From an uncultured Prevotella sp. (lineage in GTDB: Bacteria > Bacteroidota > Bacteroidia > Bacteroidales > Bacteroidaceae), in assembly GCA_900550035.1 (NCBI GenBank), contig URQS01000001.1:65380-129379 (forward strand): 64,000 nt of DNA. Direction: 5' to 3'. The notes under the pieces were generated by a model that was not told the DNA's origin, ran no database searches, and saw nothing but the letters and a program-made list of their open reading frames with translations. Every line of letters starts with the position of its first letter. The stretch's first letter is position 1. The translations under genes were made by a program, and so were the position numbers. Positions 45,784 to 53,700 of this stretch are shown here, in pieces.

Positions 45784-46608
45784 ATGAGAAAATTGAAATC
45801 ATTCGCTTTACTTGTTGTGCTTCTTGCCGTGTCCGTATCGGCTATGGCACAGCGTGCTTTCGACGTTAACCTATGGGATGCTAAGGCTCCTAATAAAAAC
45901 GGACTGCAGGATACTGCCTACATCAAGGTTTTCCTGCCCGATGCCAAGCGTGCTACTGGTCGCGCCGTGGTAATTTGTCCGGGTGGAGGCTATGCTCATC
46001 TGGCTATGAATCATGAGGGAACCCAGTGGGCGCCCTTCTTCAACAATATGGGCATTGCTACTATCGTGTTGCATTATCGTATGCCCAACGGCAATGTCAA
46101 GGTGCCTATTAGCGATGCCGAGGAGGCTATACGCATTGTTCGCAGCAATGCCAAGTCGTGGCATATCAATGCCTCTGATGTGGGCATAATGGGATTCTCG
46201 GCTGGCGGCCATCTTGCCTCTACTATAGCCACACAGTCGAAAGGCAATGCCAAGCCCAATTTCCAGATTCTCTTCTATCCCGTCATAACAATGCTCCAGG
46301 GCTACACCCATCAGGGTTCGCACGACAATCTCTTGGGCCATAACGCCAGTAAGAAGGACGAGCAGAAGTACTGTTCCGACCTTCAGGTGACACGTGTCAC
46401 ACCGCGTGCCTGCCTTCTTCTCTCCGACGACGACCATACAGTGTTGCCTATCAATGGTGTCAACTACTACGCCGAGCTCTATCGTCACGACGTGCCGGCA
46501 TCTATCTATGTCTATCCTACTGGTGGCCACGGATGGGGCATGAACACCTCGTTTGCCTATCATACTGAGATGCTCCTCAATCTGAAGGGATGGCTTGAGA
46601 GCTTTTAA
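45784..46608 (+). CDS. Alpha/beta hydrolase, acetyl-xylan esterase-like
   Basis: 274 residues with a signal peptide (1-22, ending AVSVSAMAQ). AVVICPGGGYAHLAMNHEG is the oxyanion-hole loop, GIMGFSAGGHLAST the nucleophile elbow, LLSDDDHTVLPINGVNYYAEL the Asp region and YPTGGHGWGMNTSF the catalytic His, so the Ser-Asp-His triad is complete. The family (BD-FAE/esterase-lipase) removes acetyl or feruloyl groups from plant glycans, but no other polysaccharide-use genes are adjacent. Confidence 0.88.
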   Translation: MRKLKSFALLVVLLAVSVSAMAQRAFDVNLWDAKAPNKNGLQDTAYIKVFLPDAKRATGRAVVICPGGGYAHLAMNHEGTQWAPFFNNMGIATIVLHYRMPNGNVKVPISDAEEAIRIVRSNAKSWHINASDVGIMGFSAGGHLASTIATQSKGNAKPNFQILFYPVITMLQGYTHQGSHDNLLGHNASKKDEQKYCSDLQVTRVTPRACLLLSDDDHTVLPINGVNYYAELYRHDVPASIYVYPTGGHGWGMNTSFAYHTEMLLNLKGWLESF

Positions 46609-46646
46609 TGCCTAAACATACGTGTTAAACCTATATATTTAAGCCT

Positions 46647-47087
46647 ATGAAGACTGAACACATCTTGATAATGCGTTTCTTTACTCCCGACGAGGTGGCA
46701 ATGCTTGTACCCGTGGTAAGAGCGCTCGCACAGCAATATCCCGACCTGCGTGTCACCGTGCTTAGCCAACCTTCAGCCCGCCCGTTGTTTGAAGATATGG
46801 CACACAACGTAGGGTTTATGGCTGCCGACCTCAATGGCGAGTATCATGGCGTGAAGGGACTCAATGCCCTCTATCGCCGTCTTGTTGCCAAGAACTTCAC
46901 AGCCATTGCCGACATGCACAACTTCTTGCGTTCGTCATACCTGCGCATGCGTTTCAATCTTTCGAGCTATCGTGTTGAGCATATCGACAACCACCGCCAT
47001 TCTTCCCAACCCCTCCCGCCCCTCACCGACGACTATATCGATGTGCTCGCAAGGTTAGGGTATGAGGTTAGCGTAAACAACAAGTAG
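46647..47087 (+). pseudogene. Truncated heptosyltransferase (GT9) gene
   Basis: 146 residues of the N-terminal domain only: HILIMRFFTPDEVAMLVPVVRALAQQYPDLRVTVLSQP is the usual GT9 start, and IADMHNFLRSSYLRMRFNLSSYRVEHID the next block. Family members run to about 340 residues and need a C-terminal GT-B domain for the nucleotide sugar, which is absent. The stop codon at 47085-47087 falls at the edge of the 171-bp element (47091), and the last ~35 residues look rearranged. Probably a disabled LPS-core gene. Confidence 0.8.
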
Positions 47088-47090
47088 GAG

Positions 47091-47261
47091 AGTGTGTCAA
47101 AACAGAAGTTAGAGGAAGTTTGGGCTTTGCCCGTAGTTAATAGAAGTTAGCGGACATATGTATAAATTGCTGAAAGACAAAGCATTTGTCCGTTAACTTC
47201 CATTCATCGTAGATGGATTAACTTCTTCTTAACTTCCTCTAACTCCTATTCTGACACGCCC
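47091..47261. mobile_element. 171-bp MITE-like element, copy 3 (inverted)
   Basis: Same 171 bp in the opposite orientation to copies 1, 2 and 4. Begins AGTGTGTCAAAACAG and ends CTGACACGCCC. The flanks TAGGAG (47085) and CTCCTA (47261) extend the palindrome. It abuts the truncated heptosyltransferase. Confidence 0.75.
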
Positions 47262-47271
47262 TCCTAAGCTT

Positions 47272-47793
47272 CTACTTCACTTCAATCCATGCTTGCCGAC
47301 GGTTGTTGCCGTCGGTGCGGTAGCTCACGTGCAGCCACCGCGTTGCAGTCTTGCGCCTTTGTTCGTAGATAAGCTGGTCGAAGTCGAGGTTGCACCTTAT
47401 GTAATCATACATCTTCATGCCCACCTCAGCGTTTGGCACGTTGATGTCGGCTGCCTCGCCCAGAGTGTGTTGCGATGTAGCCACGCCTCCCACCTTTGCA
47501 TTGACGCTTGGCGAACGGTAGCCGCTCGTGATGCGTATCATGCCAAACCGTCGGCGCAACGGTTCGAGCACATTCTCACACAGCGCCTTCAGCCGCGCCA
47601 CCGTCTCTTCCGATGGTGTGTTGTCTATGCCGTGGCGTATTGCTGTGGCAGAGATTATAAACTCGCGCAGGCAGAAGTGCTGGGTCAACTGTGTGGTTGG
47701 CAATAGGTCGTACACTGATTCTACGACCATCATCTGTTGTACGTTTGTACAAGTGGCTGCCGCCAATGCGACAGCCATTTCTGTGTTCTTCAT
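47272..47793 (-). CDS. M15-type D-Ala-D-Ala carboxypeptidase-like peptidase
   Basis: 173 residues from the ATG at 47793. Peptidase M15 (M15_3 type) domain: LREFIISATAIRHGIDNTPSEE, FGMIRITSGYRSPSVNAKVGG, SQHTLGEAADINVP with the zinc His and Asp, and TRWLHVSY with the second His. It resembles endolysin-type peptidases found on phages and conjugative elements, and also chromosomal copies. No clear signal peptide, which fits cytosolic or phage-lysin release more than secretion. Isolated between a repeat element and the AT-rich island. Confidence 0.85.
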   Translation of the reverse strand: MKNTEMAVALAAATCTNVQQMMVVESVYDLLPTTQLTQHFCLREFIISATAIRHGIDNTPSEETVARLKALCENVLEPLRRRFGMIRITSGYRSPSVNAKVGGVATSQHTLGEAADINVPNAEVGMKMYDYIRCNLDFDQLIYEQRRKTATRWLHVSYRTDGNNRRQAWIEVK

Positions 47794-48102
47794 TGTGTGT
47801 GTTGGATTATTAATAGTTAAGACGTCAAGTAATTTGATGGTGCAAAAGTAACGCACTAAATGGAAACAATATTACCATTTCCAATTGTTTTCGTTGTATA
47901 AAGTTAACCTATAGATACCGTTACATGCGTGTTTTTAACAACATTATGAACTATTTCCATTAATTTCCACCAATGAATATAGTTCACCATGGGGCAACAA
48001 GGTTCTATTTCCTGTGAGTATCCCCTGACGTTCTTCATTTATACATTTATAGTACTCGGAATGTTAAAAATAGGCTTTCTACGAAATTTTTTCTTTGATT
48101 TT
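47794..48102. other. AT-rich intergenic stretch, no gene seen
   Basis: Marks the start of an AT-rich island that runs to about 50.7 kb. A -7-like CAAAAGTA (minus strand TACTTTTG, 47843-47850) may serve the M15 gene. Nothing else could be supported. Confidence 0.6.
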
Positions 48103-48134
48103 CTTGATAATTCTATTTTGACACTTTATTTTTG
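48103..48134 (+). promoter_or_regulatory. Promoter for the toxin-locus genes
   Basis: CTTG, 20 bp, TATTTTTG (48127-48134). One mismatch in the -33 box. Downstream are a 48-residue frame and the sorting-domain protein at 48393. Confidence 0.45.
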
Positions 48135-48162
48135 CAAAAAAAATGATAAAAGAATTTAAAGT

Positions 48163-48309
48163 ATGAAATACTTGAAAACCATCTTGTTATATGTCACGTA
48201 TATGTCGCATATCTTTCCGATTCGTGGCGTTTGCTTTCGGTTGGCTTACAGCAGTACCAACTTTTTTCCTATTATAGAACCTTTTGCCTTTAGTATTGGA
48301 TATTGTTAA
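48163..48309 (+). CDS. Possible 48-residue peptide
   Basis: MKYLKTILLYVTYMSHIFPI start, no recognised motif, weak hydrophobic N-terminus. It lies right after a promoter-like sequence and before the sorting-domain protein gene. May be chance. Confidence 0.2.
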   Translation: MKYLKTILLYVTYMSHIFPIRGVCFRLAYSSTNFFPIIEPFAFSIGYC

Positions 48310-48392
48310 ATATATCCTATATAAGTTCAAATTCTTATTAACATGAATGTTTTATAAGCATCTATTTAACTGTTAACTAAAATTTTAAATAG

Positions 48393-48815
48393 ATGAAAAA
48401 TAAAGTTATTTTACTGATGCTGCTGTTTGTCTTTACTTATACTAAGACTAAGGCACAGGGGCAGACGGTTGTATACAAATATAATTCACAAGGTTGTTGT
48501 ACTTCCCGGGTTATTAGGGGAACACTTCCAAAATCCAGAAAAGCTCCGAACTCTTCTACAGACACAAAATTGTTAAAAGTAGACTTCTCTCCATCACCGA
48601 CTTTTCAAGATCAACTTTCTATCTCTGTTATGGGATTGCCTTCAGACCATAAATTATCATACATCATGGCAAATGTATCAGGTCAAGTTGCCTTCAATGG
48701 TTTAATTGGGAATGGAAGTATTACCTTAACGACCACAAACCTGCCAAAAGGAATTTACATTGTTAAAGTAAGTGGAGAGGACTTTGAAAAATCATATAAA
48801 TTGCTTAAAAATTAG
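48393..48815 (+). CDS. Small secreted protein with T9SS-like C-terminus
   Basis: 140 residues. Signal peptide (1-21, ending KTKAQ), then QTVVYKYNSQGCCTSRVIRG, a short YD/RHS-like stretch, and a C-terminal beta domain (VDFSPSPTFQDQLSISVMG...LPKGIYIVKVSGEDFEKSYKLLKN) that matches the type A sorting domain of type IX secretion. In Bacteroidetes such proteins commonly precede RHS genes, as here, only 5 bp before the RHS remnant. Role unknown; likely part of the RHS export unit. Confidence 0.6.
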   Translation: MKNKVILLMLLFVFTYTKTKAQGQTVVYKYNSQGCCTSRVIRGTLPKSRKAPNSSTDTKLLKVDFSPSPTFQDQLSISVMGLPSDHKLSYIMANVSGQVAFNGLIGNGSITLTTTNLPKGIYIVKVSGEDFEKSYKLLKN

Positions 48816-48820
48816 AACTT

Positions 48821-49045
48821 ATGAAAAAACATTTACTTCTTTTGATATATTTATTGGTAACGCTAAGCAGTTTCGCACAGGACCGTCTTTATACTGATAA
48901 GGAACACGGAGGAGCCGAAAATGGAGTTTTCGGCAAAATAAATGATGAGCTAAATGTTTCTCCTACAGGACAACTGTCATATGAAATCCCGATACCTGTT
49001 CTTCCTGGAACAGGGCTGCCTGATTGGCTACTTCGTTGTGGCTAA
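48821..49045 (+). pseudogene. RHS protein, N-terminal remnant
   Basis: 74 codons: signal peptide (ending SSFAQ), then VFGKINDELNVSPTGQLSYE and IPIPVLPGTG, the characteristic N-terminal block of large Bacteroidetes RHS-repeat proteins. After GTG the frame changes to LPDWLLRCG and stops. The several-kilobase YD-repeat shell and the core domain are absent, so an internal deletion joined this end to the toxin end. Confidence 0.75.
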
Positions 49046-49659
49046 GTGGATATGGTTTAAAAAGAGTAGAGTTAAATTTTATTAGTAAAATAGTTGTTAA
49101 TACAACAGTAAGTGGACTTGTTGACGAAATGGGTGGGGGAAAGTTTGCAAATGGAGCTATAACGGGTGCTTTTGCCTATTTATTCAATGAGGCAATGCAT
49201 AATGGTCCTACTCAGAAACAGCTAAAACAGATAGATGAAATTTACAGACAATCTCTCCTTGAAAATAGTACTCCTCGGGATTTTTACCGTTCTATTGGCC
49301 TACCTGAATACGATAATGCTTGTGCTGCAAGACTTAGTTATGCTTTGAATAAGTCAGGTATAAAGATTCCCAGTCTTCCAGGGCTGACTCGAAGAGGAAC
49401 TGATGGAAATAACTATTTTATGTTCGCAAAAGATATGGGAGCATGGTTTCAACAGAAGTGGGGAGTCCCTAGGATTTATACCAATCCTCGAAAATATACG
49501 TTAAAAAATGGTGTGGTTTTTCAAAGTGGTTTTTCAGGTGGAATCACTGGCCATGTAGAATATTTTTATTTAGGAAAGGATGGGCACTCTAATGGTGCTG
49601 GTGCTCGTGATTATTATAATAAAGGTGCAAGAACCGAATTATGGAAAAACGATAGATGA
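49024..49659 (+). pseudogene. RHS C-terminal toxin remnant, Tae4-like amidase
   Basis: Open frame of about 212 codons, preceded directly by a TGA and starting only with a TTG. VDEMGGGKFANGAITGAFAY is the standard post-core linker of RHS proteins. The toxin domain follows: DNACAARLSYALNKSGIKIP with the nucleophile Cys, a middle part YFMFAKDMGAWFQQKWGVP, and GGITGHVEYFYLGKDGH with the catalytic His. This is the layout of Tae4-type peptidoglycan amidases, which cut between D-Glu and meso-DAP. The catalytic pair is intact, but without the RHS part the domain has no obvious export route. Confidence 0.75.
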
Positions 49660-49668
49660 TAAAAATTA

Positions 49669-49850
49669 TTGCTGTCCGATAAAACCGAGTTATAACAAAT
49701 AGCCATCGACTATCGTCGACGGCAAGAAATAGTATTGTTGCTGATAATGGTGTTCTTTTTGAACTTCATATTCTTTAAAAAAGGATTAGTTTTGAATTAC
49801 CAAGCATATAAACCAGTATATCAATAGGTTCCAATCCTATCGGACAGCAA
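49669..49850. mobile_element. 182-bp MITE-like element with 13-bp perfect TIRs
   Basis: Ends TTGCTGTCCGATA (49669-49681) and TATCGGACAGCAA (49838-49850), perfect 13-bp inverted repeats, extendable by ATT with one mismatch. No transposase frame inside. It is unrelated in sequence to the 171-bp family. It sits 10 bp after the toxin stop codon and before the lipoprotein gene. Confidence 0.7.
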
Positions 49851-49904
49851 GAATAAAAAAATAGAGTTCTACAAATTCATTAATTTTTTGCGTATTCTTA
49901 AATT

Positions 49905-50579
49905 ATGATGAATAAATTCAATATATTATATTTGATTTTCTCTACGATATTTACATTTGTTTCTTGTACCCATGTCAAAAACAAAGACTTGAAAGTAAAT
50001 ATTCTTGCTCTGACTGAATCTGAAAGTGTCTATTTTATACAGAAAGCAGACACTATAGAATATAAATGTTATATTGTTGCAGAAGATAACGGTAAAATAA
50101 GTATAACTATACCATATAGTGTTAATAATTTTATTGATGATTTAAGGAAAAAGAGCAAGGGCTTTTTAGCTTTTCCAATAGCTCAAAGACAGAAAGGGTA
50201 TAGAGAAACTTTGCAAGAAATGAATATATGTTTAAAAGTTATTTTAAGCAAGTATTCAGAACAAAAAACTATTAACATACATTGTGATCTGTCTGATTTT
50301 AGTGATATTGCCATCATCGTTTCGCAACACCTCCCAGAACAGAAGTGTAAGAATAAATCTCAGATAGAAGAGTATATAAACCATACTACATTGGCAGCAG
50401 ATTTGACCGCAATATTGGGAATGTATAATATGAGTGTACAATCCATATCATTAGATTCTGAAGCAAAAAGTATTTATATTAACAAGGAATTATTTTTATC
50501 AAATCACACTACATCTATTAAGGATATACCTGAAAAAATTCTTGCTGTTCCAATCAAAATAAATATCGTAGATGATTAA
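49905..50579 (+). CDS. Lipoprotein, candidate immunity protein
   Basis: 224 residues; two ATGs at 49905 and 49908. The signal peptide ends in the lipobox IFTFVSC, so it is a periplasmic lipoprotein. The rest is alpha/beta with no family I recognise (KVNILALTESESVYFIQKA, TINIHCDLSDFSDIAIIVSQ, YINHTTLAADLTAILGMYNM). A lipid-anchored periplasmic protein placed right after a peptidoglycan-amidase toxin is what an immunity protein would look like. That role is inferred from position only. It shares the low GC of the toxin remnant. Confidence 0.55.
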   Translation: MMNKFNILYLIFSTIFTFVSCTHVKNKDLKVNILALTESESVYFIQKADTIEYKCYIVAEDNGKISITIPYSVNNFIDDLRKKSKGFLAFPIAQRQKGYRETLQEMNICLKVILSKYSEQKTINIHCDLSDFSDIAIIVSQHLPEQKCKNKSQIEEYINHTTLAADLTAILGMYNMSVQSISLDSEAKSIYINKELFLSNHTTSIKDIPEKILAVPIKINIVDD

Positions 50580-50711
50580 AGTGGTAAAAAGAGAGTGTAA
50601 ACTGAACTGTGTCACGGCTATGTTTACACTACCTGCTTATCCTATTGTCGCCCATTGTCTGTATTGTCGTTCAAAAACCAAGTCATTAATTTGTTGTTCA
50701 AGATCCTATTA

Positions 50712-50752
50712 TACAAAACAGCCCGTTGGCGAGGATATTCCTGCCAACGGGC
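50712..50752 (-). terminator. Terminator of the fimbrial operon
   Basis: Arms GCCCGTTGGC (50721-50730) and GCCAACGGGC (50743-50752), 10-bp perfect stem with a 12-nt loop; TGTTTTGT follows on the minus strand. Confidence 0.8.
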
Positions 50753-50786
50753 TTTGCATGTATTATTGTCTGTGAATCGAATCAGA

Positions 50787-53700
50787 TTATTTCACAACAA
50801 TCTTGAATGTTTCTGTTTTGTCTTCCTTGGTGGTAGCCTTGACGATGTATACGCCTGGCTGTTGGACGTTGAGCTGGCAACGCTCGCCAATAGAGCTGTG
50901 ATTGCTTGTTACGAGCGAACCGGCTATGTCGTAAACCACTACTTGCTTCACCTCACCATTCAGAGCTGCCACGATGATGGTGCTTGGCGACGGTGAGAAG
51001 CAGTGTACGGCGCTGATACCCGTAGGTACAACCCAGTTGTTGTTGGTGAGGTAGTAGCGACCGTGGTCGTTTGCCATCATCTGCACCTTCATGCCGTCGG
51101 CAATCTCGGTGAACTTCTTCGTTGTAGCGTCGTATATGAAGAGTTTGCCGCCCTCGTTGTTCATCTTGCGCAGCATCTTGCTGTTGAGGCTGATGTTTAC
51201 GTCGATGTCCTTGCTCTTTGGTGCCACTACGCCCACCGGCATCCAGTTGATGTCATCAGAAGCGTTGAGAGCTACAGCCTGGGTTCCTGCTACAGAGTAG
51301 ACCTGGGCTATCTCGGCAATGTTGCCCTCACCGAGCATCTCCACGTCCTCGCCCTCCACGTAGTCGCGGCTTGCCTCGTCGTTGACAATCAGTTGCGACT
51401 GGCTGCTGCGTACACCGTCCGATGTTGTCATGGTCAGGGTAGGACGTACAAGCATTATCTTCTCGCCCGAAGTCACCCATCGGTTGATGAGCATCGCTGC
51501 ATTGAACGTCACGTCAGTAGGAGCTTCGCCATTCTTCACCTTTACAAAGAACGCCTGGGTAGGAGGTATGATTACGTCCTTCTTCTTGTCGTAGTCGAGA
51601 CTGGTGTCTATGGCGTGAGCCGTAAACTTGCCGTCGGTGAAAGTCCATACACTGCCCTCAAAGGCTGTGTTGGTCTTGAGGAAGTGATACATACTCAACG
51701 ATGAGGGGTAGGGGTTGCCTACCAGATGGTAGCTGTTGCCCTCGTGTACGTTCTGGTTGAGCGGCTGCATGAGCTGCATCTTATGGTCGTTGGCGTTGTC
51801 GCCAAGCTGCATACGATAGTTGTCGGCTGTCTTTGTTACGCTGGCTGATATCGTTTGCTTGCTCTCGCTGTCGTAGTAGCTGTACTGTTTGTCGTCCTTA
51901 GGCAGACGAATCAGGGCGTAGGCATTGTTCTGTGCGCCTGCGGTATACTTGTCGCCCGCCTTTACAGCGAACGCCTTGCCCTTGGCATAAGCCTCGTTGG
52001 CCTTGTTGTATACGTGTGTCCAGTATGCCGACTTCAGTGTGAGCTCATTCTCCTGGCTCTCTACAACCGTGCCGTCGTGGTTGGCCTTGTAGGTGGTAGT
52101 TGTGCTCACTTCCTCTACGTCGCCGTCCCAGCTGCGTTGGAAGATAGGATAGGCGTTGCGGTCGTTCACATCTTTGTTGAATGTCATCGGCTTGAATGCC
52201 TCCGACTGCTCCTGTCCGTTGTCCTTCGGAACGTAGAGGTCGCCGGCATAGGTCTGCTTCAGCGGCGACGACATTACGCTCCATGTGTTAGGCGTAAGCA
52301 GCTTGTCTACATAAGCCTTGTTGTAGGCGAGGTAGTTGGCGTAGAGAAGCTCTGCCTCGGGCTTGAAGTAGATCTGGTCGCAGAGGTTGCCAGTCCATTT
52401 CTCGCAAGAGAATGTGCCGTTGCCATTGTCCGAACCGTCAGCTGTCTGGTAACTCCACTTTGTCACTATATCGTAAGCGACGTTGCCAACACCGTTTGCT
52501 ATACCGTTGGTCTGATATCTTATCTCGCCGAGGTTAGGATATATGTGGCCAGTGAGTGTAGGCACTGTTACCTTAGTAAACTTCATCGGCATGTATGCTG
52601 CCTCACGAGTTTCGTTATATTCGGCATAATCAGCCTTATATATCTCAGCCTTGTTAGAGCGCAGCCAGTTGGCATCGCTGTTCCATGCGGCGTTGGTTGT
52701 TGTAGAAGGTTGCCATGTAGCATATTCGGGCACTACAAGCATCTTCACGAACACTTCGCCCGGACAAGAAGCAGTTCTGCTGCTCTCTGTGTTGTTGAAG
52801 CTGAAGTTGAGTTCGTACCAGTAGCCCTCACGCAGACGTGTGGCAGCGTTGGTGTTGAAGTGAATGCCGATAGTCTCGTCGTTCTTGTTGATGTAAGTAG
52901 AGGTTACTGTTCCGAAGAACTGATCCTGTCCACTTGTTAGTTTCATCTGCGGGTCGTTGGTGCTGGCAATCCATACCTTTCCATTATACTCAAGTGTCAC
53001 GCGGTCGGCATCCTCCATGCTTGTCATAGGCAACTGCAGTGAGCCGTTGCCATTGGCTATAGCCTTAATCTGTGGCAGACCGATGCGCAGGGTGCGATTG
53101 TCTGACGGATAGGTTACGTCCTTGAAACCAGTGTATACACGCGGACCGTCCTTGACGATGCGCAATGGGAAGAGCAACGGGTCGGGGCATACGTCATACT
53201 GCTGCCCGCCTATGGTGATAGAAGTGGCAATAGGTATGGCTGCTACTTCAAAGTTGCCGAATTTGGTGAACTTGCTGATAGTGCTGCTTGCCGAAATCAG
53301 CAGTCGACCGTTGTCGATATACTGCTTCAACAGGGCGCGGTCGTCAGCAGTGAAGATGCCGCTGGCGCTTTGCGGAGTTGTGGCGTTGGGATATCGATCG
53401 CGGAATCTGCGCAAAGCCTCGCGTACTCCATTGGTGTTAATGTCGTTGCTCTTGTTGTTCTCGCTGAAGAACCAGTCGAACTTGACATTAGGCAATTCTA
53501 CCTTACCACCGTTCACCTTGTCGACAGTCTCCAGTTTGATGTTGACGGTGACATTGCCAGTATTCGAACCGTCACACTTAACGCGTACTGCGGTTATTGG
53601 TGTGCCATTGGCATCGGTCACTTTCACACTCTGCTTAACCACCTGGAACATATCGCTGTACGAAGAGCATACGTCGGCAGGTGTGCCCCATGCTCCTGGA

